Below, piece after piece: positions 11,412-23,119 of a stretch of 64,000 nucleotides of DNA (the stretch's first letter is position 1; every line of letters begins with the position of its first letter). The stretch spans positions 434,001 through 498,000 of the forward strand of contig NC_057370.1 of assembly GCF_016906535.1 (NCBI RefSeq), in the 5' to 3' direction. This DNA comes from Rhizoctonia solani (taxonomy: Eukaryota; Basidiomycota; Agaricomycetes; Cantharellales; Ceratobasidiaceae). The notes under the pieces were generated by a model. That model had not been told where the DNA came from and searched no databases. It worked only from the letters and a program-made list of their open reading frames with translations. Both the position numbers and the translations under genes were made by a program.

Positions 11412-11425
11412 TTACCCCCTCTTTT
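11412..11425 (-). promoter_or_regulatory. Polypurine tract of element G
   Basis: On the minus strand AAAAGAGGGGGTAA lies directly beside the 3' LTR, where plus-strand DNA synthesis is primed in Ty3/gypsy elements. Confidence 0.8.
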
Positions 11426-14400
11426 AAGCTCCAACTGCGTCAGGGTGTTCCTTGTGAAATTCCTCTAGGACTTCTTGAGCATTTCCCACATTGTCTATTG
11501 GCTCCCACAAGTTACTTCCTTCATCATAACCTTTCCATTTGACCAGATACCATAACTTCTTTGTCTTTCCTCTTCCTTTCCACTTGCTATCTAGGATCTT
11601 CTCTACTTTGTATTCCTCTTCACCTTCTTCTGTAATGATAGGTGCAGGTTGAGGAGGATCGCGTCCATGAGGGTCAGGATGGAATTTTGTCAGAAGATTA
11701 ATGTGAAATACTGGATGTATGCGCATGGTATGGGGTAGTTGCAATTTATACGCATGTGATCCAATTTTTTCAATTACCAAGTAGGGGCCTAGCTTTTTGT
11801 GGCTAAGCTTGATAGATGGTCTATTGGTGGATATATTTTGATGATTTAGCCACACTTTGTTTCCTACTTGAATTTCTTCTTCTTCCCTGTGACGTTGATC
11901 ATAGAAGTGTTTCATCCTTTCTTGGGATATTGATAACGCTGCCTTGACTTCATCATAGCCCTTTTCTAGGAATTCCGCATGTTCTTCTGCGTTAGGGACT
12001 GATTCATCTGACTTTTGACCAACTGTAAATCTTGGATTATAGCCGTAACATTTTGGAAAGGGGATTTGCCTGTGGAAGTCTGTTTCAAATTGTTCAAGGC
12101 AAATTTGGCCAATGGCAATAGTGACACCCAGTCTGATTGACGATGATTCCCAAACATACGTATAAAGATCTTGGCCTCTTGTTGTATCCGTTCCGTTTGA
12201 CCATCTGTTTGAGGATGGTAGGCTGTAGAATATGTAGGCTTGATGTCTAGCCTTTTATATAGGTGACAAATAAACTTGGCATTAAATGTAGGGCCTCTAT
12301 CTGAAACTGTACTCTTGGGAAGGCCATGTAACTTCCAGATGTATGTAATAAATAAGTTGGCAATGTCAATAGCTGATGCTGTGGATTGGGTAGGAATAAA
12401 GTGGACCATTTTTGAGAAACGGTCAATGACAGTAAGGATGGCGTTGAAGCCTTCTGAAATTGGTAGTCCCACAATCATGTCATAGGCTATATCTTCCCAA
12501 GGACGTTCAGGAATTTGTAATGGCTTTAGCAGTCCTACAGGTACTTGATTTGTTGGCTTGGACCTGATACAGGTTTTGCAGTGGCTGACATAAGAATTGA
12601 CAAACTTTTTCAGCAATGGCCAGTAATAACTCCTGGAAATAAGTTCTAGTGTCCTGGTTTGTCCTGGGTGTCCTGCAGCCAATGCGTCATGTCTAGACTC
12701 CAAGATGAGGTTCCTAATAGTATCATCTCTGGGTACAAAGATTTTTCCTTGATACCATAGTAATCCTTCTTTTAACTCCCAGTCAACTACTTTATCCTTG
12801 TTCTGAAGTTTGTACAAGATTTCCTTAAGGCGTTCATCCTTGTAGATTGCTTCACCAATCAGGTCATTAATTTCCTGATCCGGAGTGATTGACGCAATGA
12901 AAAGTTCTGGTTTCAGGAGAACTTGGTTCTCTACCCCCCCTTCAAGGGGTACTAAATCATATTGTCTTGAGAGAATATCCGCTTTTTTGTTTTGCGCTCC
13001 AGGTCTGTAGATAATTTGGAAGTTATAATCAACCAGGAAGTTGGCCCATTGAATTTGTCGTTTATTCAAGGATTGTGATGTGGAGAAGTGTTCCAGGTTC
13101 TTATGATCCGTGAGAACCTGGACTGGTAATTCCGACCCCTCTAATAGATGACGCCATTCCTTGAATGCCCTAATGACTGCTAACAGCTCTTTGTCGAAAA
13201 TATTGTAGTTCTTTTCAGCCGGTGACAGGGATTTTGATAGATATGCTACAGGGGCCAGTTTTTCCTTCAGGGTTACGCTGTGATAATATGGCTCCTGTTG
13301 CGTAATCGGATGCATTGCATTCTACGTAGAATTGTTTTGTAGTGTTGGGCTGTAAAAGTAGAGGTGCTGATGTAAGACACTTCTTCAGGCCATCAAAGGA
13401 TTGTTGTTCCACCTGTTCCCATTTCCAAATACTATCTTTTTTGAGCAGGTTGTAAAGAGGTTGTGCCATATTACCAAAGTTTGGAATAAATTGTCTATAG
13501 AAATTTACAAACCCTAAGAATTCCTGAATATTCTTGACATTCTTAGGTGTTGACCAATTCATTGCATCCGTGACCTTGGATTGATCTACTTCTATGCCAA
13601 ATTCCGATATAATGAATCCTAGGTAGTCGATCCTTTTGACGTGGAAATGACATTTCTCAATATTACAAAAAAGGTTGTTATCCTGCAGCCTTTTAAGCAC
13701 TTCTCGCACATGGGCTTCATGGTCTTTTTTGTTAAGAGAGAATACTAGAATATTGTCCAAATATATGATAACGTAGACATCCAGAAGGTCCCTGAATATC
13801 TCATTCATCATGTCTTGGAAGGCTGCCGGTGCATTTGTTAGTCCAAAGGGCATGACCAAATATTCAAATAGTCCGTATTTTGTTTTGAAAGCGGTTTTCC
13901 ATTCATCGCCTTCTTTGATTTGGACTAGGTTGTACCCTGCCTTAAGATCAAATTTGCTAAAGATCTTGGCACCTTGTAATTTCTCAATGAGATTCTGTGG
14001 CAAGGGCAGGGGATAGACGTTTTTCTTGGTCATACTGTTCAGACGCTGGTAATCCACACACATGCGTAGTTTCCCATTTTTCTTTTTGACAAATAATATG
14101 GGAGAGGCCATAGGGGATCTAGACGGGCGGATTAGACCAGCTTTGAGCTGTTTCTCAATGGTTTCTTTAAGTTCCGCATCTTCCCTTGGACCTAAACTGT
14201 ATATGGGCCATGTTGTGGTTGCGCATCCGGAAGTAACTCAATGGCAATGTTGTAAGGACGGTGGGGTGGTAATTTTGACGATTCCTCCTCTGAAAATACT
14301 CCAGCAAATTCTTGATAAGGGGCAGGAATTTCTTCCACTGCTTTGAGTTCTAAAACAGCAGGTGTGGCTAAACAGTTGTTGGAACAATACAAGGAATTAA

Positions 14401-14841
14401 AAACAAGTGTATGTTTTTCCCACAAAATTTGGGGATTGTGTTTTTTAACCATGACATTCCTAAAACTAATTGGTGATTGCCAATATTGGAAATATGGCAT
14501 TCTAGTTCCTTGGTGTGGTTGCCAATGGTACATTTAAACCGCGTAAAATGGGTAATTTGGCCAGAATTGATTTCTTGGCCATCAATAACGCGTAGTTTCT
14601 TGGGAATTGGATGTATATAGGTCGGAAGTCAATAGGTTTCTACTAAAAGAGGGTGGATGAAGCAGGACGTTGCTCCAGAGTCGATCATGGCTTTTCCTTG
14701 AAAAGGTTTAGCCAAAAAACTTGATTTTTGGGATTTAGGAGTCTCACACGGATTTGCAGAGAATGATGCATATATTTGCAATGTATTACATAAGGAAAGT
14801 ATTTCAAAATCATTGTTCTCATAATGCAAATCCGCAAGCAT
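11424..14841 (-). pseudogene. pol of element G: protease, RT, RNase H, integrase, chromodomain
   Basis: Read from 14841 downwards. An aspartic protease segment with AMIDSGATSCF lies near 14650-14690. Reverse transcriptase (14111-13215) contains FKTKYGLFEYLVMPFGLTNA and YLDNILVFS, where the usual second Asp of YxDD is Asn. RNase H contains [13 protein letters not shown] and TDHKNLEHF. Integrase has an HHCC zinc segment (GHPGQTRTLELISR ... CKTC) and core motifs IVGLP, VIDRFSKM and SDRGPTFNAKF. The C-terminal piece 11915-11424 ends in a chromodomain (LVKWKGYDEGSNLWEPIDN). Frame changes occur near 14455, 14206, 13261 and 12052, and an in-frame TGA lies just after the protease motif near 14630. 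Domain order is that of a chromovirus. As sequenced it cannot make one polyprotein. Confidence 0.9.
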
Positions 14842-14861
14842 ACAGCCAAGTGCCTTACTCC

Positions 14862-16889
14862 TTAGTTGGCCTTGGCTTTTCCTTTTCCCAACTCTTCCTC
14901 ATCAGAAATTACTTCAATACAACTTTCTTCTTTAGGCCTTTCCCAAGACCATTCAACATTGGCCACATGTCCAGACATGGGCTTAGAAGGGCAATTTCGT
15001 GCAAAGTGGCCTTTACCGCCGCATATATGGCAGATAAGGTTTGCAAAACCCCTCCCGTCAAGATCCATGGGGCCTGGGCCTTTAGAACTTGAGGCCAAGA
15101 CAGGAGTGGGAGCAATAGTGGGCCTAACAGGTGCAGCAGCAGCAGGACGTTTGTCTTTTTTGAGAGATGGGAATGGGATCATTGTGTCCTTGGTTTCCCC
15201 ATTCCACCTGACGTTGGGCATATTGCCAGAAGTGGTGCGTACAATTGAGGTGATGGCGCCTTTCTTGGCGCGGCAAGTAGTGGGATCAATCATGTAGACA
15301 TTGTCCCCAACGTTGAGACGAGTGTGAGCGGGAGTGGGGTTGGGAGTGGAAGTGGAGACAGCAGTAGTAGCACGAACAGTGGAGACAGAGGGGTTGGATA
15401 GGCGCGTAGATTCAATGTGGTTAGCAATTTCTTCTGCCTTGTCATAGACCTGTTGGGCTGTAGCACAACGCCATTGGAACATAGTTGACAACATAATATC
15501 TTTGATTTCATTTTTAAGGCCGTCATAGTACTTATTGCGCAAGGTTTCATCACTATAACCCAAGGACACAGAATATTGTTGGAATTCCCGAGTGTATTCC
15601 TGGACTGAAGCCTTCTGCCGCAAGTTATTCCATTTTTGGCGATACTTCTTGTTGCAATTAGTGTCCACATAATGTTTAGTGAATTCAGCCCAAAATGTAT
15701 TGATGTTTTCCAATAAGGGGACCGCTTCTCCCCTGAACACCTTCCTTTCCTTGTAGGGGCGTACCCAATCTTCTGCTGCTCCTTCAAAATACAATGTTAC
15801 CCACAAAATTTTTTCTTCCTGGGACCGGTTTGCTCCCTTTGCCCTTATGTAAGCCTGGCAGGCAATGATAAAATTGAGGGCGTCTTCTTTCTTGCCACTA
15901 AACTTGTTTGGCTTGGCAAATTTCAAATCGGAATTAGAAGACGTAGGTGGGGGATTGATAGTGGTGGCAGTGCCAGAAGGTGGGGGTGGTGGAAGTGGGG
16001 CTGTGGAGCAAGAGGAAGATTGATGAAGAAGCTGATCTTGCACAGCCTGGATGGATGCCGCCGCCCCTTGGATTTGGTTTGAATAAAAAATATGTTGATT
16101 ACGTGACTGATCGCGGTGTTCCTCAAGTTCTGCCCTTAGTAACGCTATTTGATCATGTTGCGCTTCATAAGCACCTTGTAGTTGTGAGAACTCTTTTTTA
16201 GAACAATCATATTTTGGGCAACCATGTTTAATAATTCTTGATCAGACATATGGTCAAAGGACATAGGGGAATATACATGAGGTGGCACAGCCGCAGGGGC
16301 AGGAGTGTGTGTTCGAGAGGATGGGGCCAACCACCCTGATTGGGTTTGAGAAGGAGCCAAATTAGTCTCTCCCATCTTGCCCAAACCAGGCATTGTCATG
16401 TGAGACTGCAAAAAACTCATAGTCTTTGTAATAATGAATGCGCCCTTTTCCGTCCTGGGTAATGTCTTGGATGGAACAGTGGAAGTTGTCCAATTCCAAC
16501 TCTTTCTTGACTAGTAATCTATCTTTTTCCTCAATAAGCCTTTCTTGCTCTTCAATAGTGAGAGCTAAGTCGCAATTGTGGGCTTCAAGGTTGGAGATAA
16601 GATTTTTTTGTTCTTGAAGATCAGCCTTGTAGATGTTGTTGAGGCGCTCGGCAAAAGATTTGTGATGCTTGATGTGGGCAATGGTCTGGAGTAGCCCGGG
16701 TTCTTCAATGCAAGCAATATGTTCTTCAAGATTGTTGATACGCCCCACTAATATATGGTCAATATTGTTGAGAGTTTTTTTGAGATAGAGATAACGGGTG
16801 ACAATAGAATAGGGCCAAAAGATGGCAAAAAGGATAAGGTCTAGAAAATCAAACACTAGGATGCGTTCCCGATATAAATTGGTACTCAA
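14862..16889 (-). pseudogene. gag of element G
   Basis: The main frame 16043-14862 encodes a retrotransposon Gag with the region ILWVTLYFEGAAEDWVRPY and ends in one zinc knuckle CHICGGKGHFARNC (CX2CX4HX4C), followed by an acidic/lysine tail. Collinear open frames extend it upstream to an ATG at 16889. The N-terminal part has a hydrophobic start and a long coiled coil (EEQERLIEEKDRLLVKKELE). The upstream frames join the main frame only if two single-base shifts are assumed, in A/T runs at 16410-16415 and 16194-16199. Gag packages element RNA in virus-like particles. The extended coiled-coil N-terminus is longer than usual. Confidence 0.8.
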
Positions 16890-17219
16890 TCAGATAGAAA
16901 CAATGGATTTATAGCTCTAAATACTAACTGTTTGCGTTCCCACTAGCGTTAAACTATCCTTATATTGATATCAGCAGCTGTGTACAAGCGTGATTATCAA
17001 TCAGGTTTTTAGTAAGCGGAGGTTTGGCTGACTAACAGCGTATGGCTAAAGGTGCGGACACCCTGGTATGCGGACAATTGCTGGCAAAGGGCTATCCCGC
17101 AACCTTACTGGCACTCGTATTCCTGCCTTTGATTATTACACAGGGGCTACAATGTGATGCCGTTTCAGGCTTTGGTGCTTATCTAAGCGCAGTTCTTGTT
17201 TGTTGACAAGAGTACAAGT

Positions 17220-17234
17220 AGCAAGACTTGACCT
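17220..17234 (-). promoter_or_regulatory. Primer-binding site of element G (self-priming type)
   Basis: Two bases inside the 5' LTR boundary, plus-strand AGCAAGACTTGACCT (17220-17234) is the exact inverted complement of LTR bases 17456-17470. In the element RNA the site would therefore pair with 15 nt near the transcript 5' end. I did not recognise a match to a tRNA 3' end. Confidence 0.8.
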
Positions 17235-17236
17235 AG

Positions 17237-17683
17237 TGTCACGACTAAGCTTGGACCTATGATACAAGTAGGTTTTAAAGTCCGTGGCCCTATCACCAAT
17301 GGACTATGAGAACAAGAGGGGCAACAAAGGCCCAGGGGGTATGATGTAGGGTAGAGGGCAACAAAGGCCTGGTGAGTGATGCTTAAGTAAAGTGCACTAG
17401 GCTCAACAAGGGAGCAGGGCAATGGATAGGTAAGAACTCAGGTGAATTGACAAAGAGGTCAAGTCTTGCTGTTTTAGCGGCGACTTGACCCGGCTTATAT
17501 ACATGAGGAAAGCCACATCAAAAACAACAGTACTAAATAGTGAGTCATTTACAATTTCACCTCATATATCAAATATGTCACGTGATCTTGATGATTCATA
17601 AATATATACCAAAGAAGGAAACTATCTTGGAAAAAAGGTAGAAAATAGTAGAAATTCATGTCATGCCAATGAAGGTCATGACA
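17237..17683 (-). repeat. 5' LTR of element G
   Basis: 447 bp, TG...CA ends, followed by TTCAC. It contains a TATA box (TATATAAG on the minus strand, 17494-17501) and an inverted repeat GGTCAAGTC/GACTTGACC around the predicted transcript start. Confidence 0.93.
17470..17501 (-). promoter_or_regulatory. LTR promoter: TATA box and likely transcript start
   Basis: TATATAAG at 17494-17501 (minus strand) lies about 30 nt upstream of AGCAAGACTTGACCT, whose first base is 17470. This is the normal TATA-to-start distance. It puts the sequence complementary to the primer site at the very 5' end of the RNA. Confidence 0.6.
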
Positions 17684-18754
17684 TTCACTCAATCACAACA
17701 ATCCTTACAGTATTGTTGCACTATACTCTATGTTGAACTCAACAACTGTGACAGTCAAGGGGCACAGGGTTGCAGTAAGTACACTAATAGGTTACCCTGT
17801 GTCTGTTGGGACTGGCCTATGGTCTTAGTGTGCCAAATAACCTCCTATGCTATTTACAGTGAGTCAATCACTAAAGTAACTGCGCAGATAAGCTGTTAAA
17901 GGCTTGTGTGTATATGTCAATATATAAGAGTGGATAAATGGATGCATTAGAAGCGTCTTCACAGGGTCCTTTTATACCCTGAGAAGGTGCACAAACAAGT
18001 ATATACATGATTGATACCAAGAGGGGGTACAGGAGGTACATGTGGCAACTGAAACACTTGAGGGAGCCAATACTTTGGTACATAGTTAATAATAACAGAT
18101 CCTAATATTTGCCTCAAGGCAATGTTTGCCCCAAGGCAGTATTTACCTGTGTGGGTGCTTGGATGTCCCAAGGCTAAGTGTTTCATCCTTGGAGTAAACA
18201 GTCCCAAAGGTAGGATACCACTGTACTGGGTACTTACAGTAAATAGGGCATAACTCTGTCAAATGTTGTCCGTTTTGGGAGTTTAAACCAGTGTTCTGGA
18301 GCGCACAAACAGGCGCACCTAAGCGCAAGTGATTTGGCAGTGTGAGATGCCCGGGTGATAGAGAAAATGCGCATTTAGTGCGTTGGCGCTTAAGGGCTGA
18401 TTAAGCGCCAGAGCACTTGCCTATGCAACAGGGGGGACCCTGAATATTTCTGTGTGTAGCCACAAGATAGAATCTTGAATAAGAAATACTACAAACAGGA
18501 GAAATATTACTTGTTACTGTTTATCTACTCAGCTGAACTTATATATATTATATGAGTGAGAAAACAGCATATATGCAAAAGGCATTGCATATTGAGGGTA
18601 TTCCTGGGGCTTATAGGTTTTGTGAAGGTTGCAATTGGATAGAGGGACCTTGAAAACCTTAGTTTGCATCTTCATCTCATTCATTTACTGTAAGATTACT
18701 TGTGTAATTAATAAAATAAGTACAGATTATGGAAGAAATGTCATATCCATAACA
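17684..18754 (+). mobile_element. Family-F repeat, right part
   Basis: It continues after the TTCAC duplication of element G. Its last ~355 bp match the arms of the palindrome at 4589-5306 and end ATCCATAACA. The right flank (ACAAC) does not match the left flank of 10510 (GATTG), so the outer ends may come from two different insertions joined by recombination. No gene was recognised in it. Confidence 0.6.
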
Positions 18755-21063
18755 ACAACCTATTTTGCAACATCAAAAAATGTCACTTCCATTTAAAAAA
18801 GATAGATTACTTGGGTTTCATCATATCCAAATTTGGCATAGAGGTTGATCAATCCAAGGTCACAGATGCAATGAACTGGTCCACTCCCAAAAATGTCAAG
18901 AATATCCAGGAATTCTCAGGTTTTGTGAATTTCTATGGGCAATTTATCCCTAATTTTTGGCAATATGGTGCAACCTCTGTACAACTTGCTAAAGAAAGAC
19001 AGTCCTTGGAAATGGGAATTAGCAGAACAGCAATCTTTTGATGGCCTTAAAAAATGCCTTACTTCAGCACCACTACTTCTGCAGCCAGATACCACCAGGC
19101 AATTTTATGTAGAATGTGATGCACTGGATTACGCCACTGGAGCCATATTATCCCAACACAACTCTGAAGGAAAACTAGCCCCTGTAGCCTACTTGTCTAA
19201 ATCCCTGTCTCCAGCTGAAACAAATTACAACATTTTGACAAAGAATTGCTAGCAGTCATCAGGGTGTTTAAGGAGTGGCATCATTTATTGGAAGGATCAG
19301 AGCTGCCAGTCCAAGTTCTAACAGATCATAAGAACTTGGAATATTTCTCTATGTTGCAATCCTTGAATGCCAGATCCAATGGGCAAACTTCTTAGTGGAT
19401 TACAATTTCCAGATCATTTACAGGCCAGGAGCTCACAATAAAAAGGCAGATATTCTTTCAAGGAAATATGATTTGGCACCCCTTGAAGGGGGGGTAGAGA
19501 ACCAAGTTCTCCTGAAACCAGAACTTTTTATTGCATCTATAACCCCAGATCAGGAGATGTTGTACACCACTGTAAGGTGGGTACTTGCTAATGGAACAGG
19601 CACTTAAGGCTGTACAACTAGTACACTGCTTATGTAACCAACTATCTAAGGCTATACTAACATTGCTTAAGGCAACCTACTACTATCAACAGTTGGTGCA
19701 AGGGGGCCTAAGGCCTGGGAGGTGTGATGAGTAAGAGGGGTGGTGAGTGTCTGAGAACTACTGGGGCTGGCTACTTAGCTGGCTGGCTAATCCTCCTCAA
19801 TGAGTATGAGACAAGGTAAAATTGACTTGGGGTCTCCAAGCAATTTTCCTGCTGTATATATAGACAAACTACTAAAATACATGTGGTCTGTGCATGTGTG
19901 AAAGGAAGACTACATGTGAAAAGGGAAGTGTGCTGTGGGCTGCACAGAAGCGTGGATTTCTCCTAAGCGCCCTTGGCACGGCATCTTGGCGCAGCATCTT
20001 GGCATAATAAGCGCCAAGATCACATGATCAAAAACATAAGCTAAAGCATTTGTAAAAAATAGTAGAAATAATAGAAAAATTGTCCAATTCCAATGGTGTA
20101 ATTCTTGGGAGTGTAACAGGAGATTAACAATCTTATTGGCAAAGCAATCTATGAATATGCTCAGCTTAAAGAAATCCTACATAAGCTCCAGAACAAGGAA
20201 AAAGTTGTAGATTGGGAATTATGAGAAGGACTACTGTGGTTTCAAGGAAAGATATTTGTGCCAAGAGACAAAACCATTAGAAATCTTGTATTGGAATCAA
20301 GGCATGATGTGTTAGCAGCAGGACACCCAGGACAAGCAAGGACATTAGAACTTGTCTCAAGAAGTTATTATTAGCCATCCACAAAAAATTTGTCAACTCC
20401 TACATCAGTCACTGTGAAACATGTATCCAATCAAAGCCAACCAATCAAGCACTGGTGGGACTATTGAAACCATTACAAACCCCTGAACAACCCTGGGAAG
20501 ATATAGCCTATGACATGATTGTTGGATTACCAGTTTCAGAAGGATTTGATGCCATCCTCACAGTTATTGATTGATTTTCAAAAATGGTTCACTTCATTCC
20601 TATGCAATTCACAGCATCTGCTATTGACATTGCTAATATTTTCATAACCTACATCTGGAAACTTCATGGCCTACCAAAAAGCACGGTATCAGATAGAGGC
20701 CCTACTTTCAATGCCAAATTTATTTGTCATCTGTATAAAAGGCTGGACATTAAACCCACATACTCTACAGCCTACCACCCCCAAACAGATGGTCAGACTG
20801 AATGCATACAGAGAGAGGCCAAAATCTTCCTTTGTATGTTTGGGAATCATTGCCAATCTGATTGGGTATCATTGTTACCTTTGGCCAAGTTTGCTCTAAA
20901 CAACCTAAAACAAACCTCTACTGGCAAATCTCTGTTCCAAACATGCTACAGGTACAATCCAAGGTTCTCAGCTGGCCAGAAATCAGAAGAAATGGTCCCC
21001 AATGTGGACAAACACACAGAGTTCCTGGAAAAAAGGTTATGATGAGGTCAAAGTGGCACTTTC
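18755..21063 (+). pseudogene. Decayed relative of element G (element H), RT to integrase
   Basis: The plus strand encodes the same proteins as element G, starting abruptly inside reverse transcriptase (NNLFCNI equivalent). It continues through RNase H (FYVECDALDYATGAILSQ) and integrase (SDRGPTFNAKFICHLYKRLD, YHPQTDGQTECIQREAK). Several stops and frame changes are visible. A solo LTR interrupts it at 19558-20118. The integrase C-terminus and chromodomain are missing, because the frame runs straight into an LTR at 21064. It is a truncated, inactive copy. Confidence 0.88.
19558..20118 (-). mobile_element. Solo LTR, family B
   Basis: The 561-bp insert starts TGTTGTACACC and ends GTGTAACA, flanked by GGAGA on both sides (19553-19557 and 20119-20123). 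It lies in element H between RNase H and integrase, at a point where the two halves of the frame rejoin exactly. Inverted homologue of 5323-5881. Confidence 0.87.
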
Positions 21064-21505
21064 TGTCATGACCTTCATTGGCATGACATGATTTTTTACT
21101 ATTTTCTACCTTTTTTCCAAGACAGTTTCCTTTTCTGGTATATAATTATGACTCATCAAGATCATGTGACATATTTGATATGATGTGAAATTGTAAATGA
21201 CTCACACTTTGTTTCTGTTCTGTTTGATGTGGCTCTTCTCCTGTATATAACCCAGGTCAAGTTGCTGTTAGAACAGCAAGACTTGACCTCTTTGTCAATT
21301 CACCCCAGCTTACCCCCCTTTGCCCAGGCCCATAGTTGGCCATCAGTGCACTTTACTAAGAACCATATCCAGGCCTTGTTGCCCTCTACCCACCTACAGT
21401 ACCCCTGGGCCCTAGCCGCCCCTCTACCCCATTCTCATAGTCCATTGGTGATAGGGCCATGGACTTAAGCCCCCTTGTACCATAGGTCCAAGCTGAGTTG
21501 TGACA
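21064..21505 (+). mobile_element. 3' LTR of element H
   Basis: 442 bp, TGTCATGACCTTCATTGG to GTTGTGACA. It is homologous to the element G LTRs in inverted orientation and keeps AACAGCAAGACTTGACC downstream of TATATAA. It is more diverged than the G LTRs are from each other. The flanks show no target duplication. Confidence 0.85.
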
Positions 21506-23119
21506 AGCAGTATGATTTTTTATCTTTATGTAGAGCTACAATGCAGCCTTGATCAAACTGAGAAACTTCTTTCCATGGTGAGGGGGCATAGCAATGTGTA
21601 AATGATGGGCATGTGTCAGTGTTTGGATACTTGTTGTCAGTGCTAGTACTCTTCTTGCTGGTACAATTGCTTGCTCAACAATGGTCTGTTGACATCTTGG
21701 GTTCCCTGCAGCTGGCTGTTTTTGGAGCCTTGCACTTCCTGGCTGCCTCTTGGCAGTGGTAGGAACCTTAGAGGCTTGTAGTTGCATCTGCTGTGCAACT
21801 TCCTGCTCATGTTAAGTACATACTATTTTCTGCAATTGATCAGTAATTGAAGAATTAAGATAAAATAAAATGAGACAGTGTAACAGAGGCCAACCCATCA
21901 CTCTGTTGTTGAAATTCATTGAGTATAAACCCAATACAAGTGTTGTAATTAGTATGTCAAAGAGTGTGAGGTTTCACTTATTGTCCACTACTGTAAATAC
22001 AAATGTCAATGGCAACTGTGTTGCCAAGGTATGACAATCTGTAAAATGCTTGATTGTTGTGGTTTGGAAGTAAAGACAGTTATCAGAAACTCCCCTGGGA
22101 CCTTATAAGGTCAGCAGGGTTAGTACTGAGTAAGCAGGTCAATCCAAAACAAGAGTATGTAGTTAAAAATCAGGTAAAGCAATAACAGTAACAAGGGTGG
22201 GGCAAGATGGTAGGTTGGGTGAGCATTGCCAACTGATTGTGTAAGGAGCTTGCATATAACAGGGTTAATATGCAAATATTGTGCATTCCTTACAGTCTTA
22301 CAGCCCAGGTTCCACTAAGTAGATACATTGTCACCACTGCCTTAAGCAGCTCCTCACCATACTTAGATAGTTTGTCAATGCCCTTAAGGCTTTGGCCATC
22401 ATAGTTACATAGTTAGATGCTGTAGGATAGCTCCTCACTGCTTACACAGTCTACTCTTGTACTCAGCTGGCTGCAAGCACCAACCCCCTTGGTGTCCCTA
22501 CACAATGTCTAGGACATAGGACAATGGTAATCCCCAGATCAATTACCTCTTGCACACCTCCTGTACACAGGCCTTACAGCCCAGTCACATAAGTCCACTT
22601 AGATAGCATCTACACTGCCTTAAGCAGCTTTCTCACTGTATTCATATAGCCCATTGCCATTAAGTGGCTTGTTCATTGTAATTAAGTAGTCAATCACTCT
22701 AGGTCCATATATATCCACTGTCAAAGATATATATAGTATATATGATGCACAGTGATATAATAATATAAGTTGCTGGGGGACGTTGCACTCCCCCCGCCCC
22801 CCTAGCCGCAGGCCATGTTAAGGGAGCCTGCAGGCAAGGTCTGAATAATATATTATTATAGAAGAGATTATGTCATCCCCCCCCCACCTCAAATCTGTAG
22901 TAGTTTAGTATAGTATTTGATAAAGGACTGGAGGGGGAGGTCATGTGACCCTGGTGGGCTGTCAGTCTCTAAGTCATGAGCCCTTAGAGTAATGACAGTT
23001 CTGACTGCATATATGTGAGTATATGCGGCCTTCTAAAGACTGTGGAATATCCTATTAGTAGGTGGCTTGGTCAGGAGACATGCCAGCAAAGGCATGGGTC
23101 ATGACAGTTGACTGCAAGC
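21506..23119. repeat. Repeat-derived region with degenerate CTTAAG subrepeats
   Basis: No gene is supported. Around 22300-22700 the sequence carries a loose tandem motif (CTGCCTTAAGCAGCT, then a run resembling GTACTTAGATAG) that also makes up the 3' half of the family-A LTRs. Homopolymer C tracts occur near 22790 and 22880. A weak minus-strand open frame at 21536-21787 has no recognisable feature. Confidence 0.5.

Larger units (their letters stand above)
10965..17683 (-). mobile_element. Complete Ty3/gypsy chromovirus (element G)
   Basis: This 6719-bp element has two 447-bp LTRs, a 5-bp target duplication TTCAC (10960-10964 and 17684-17688), a primer-binding site, a polypurine tract, gag and pol with a C-terminal chromodomain, all read on the minus strand. 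The LTRs differ at five positions, all transitions and none an indel. It sits inside a family-F repeat, which itself interrupts element C, so it is the youngest layer of the nest. Its structure places it among chromoviruses, and its primer arrangement resembles the self-priming Tf1 type. Coding frames carry several single-base shifts, discussed in the findings. Confidence 0.93.

Noticed and set aside
21536..21787. Minus-strand open frame of 83 codons
   Set aside because: Low-complexity Gln/Pro/Ala composition with no motif, located in repeat-derived DNA.
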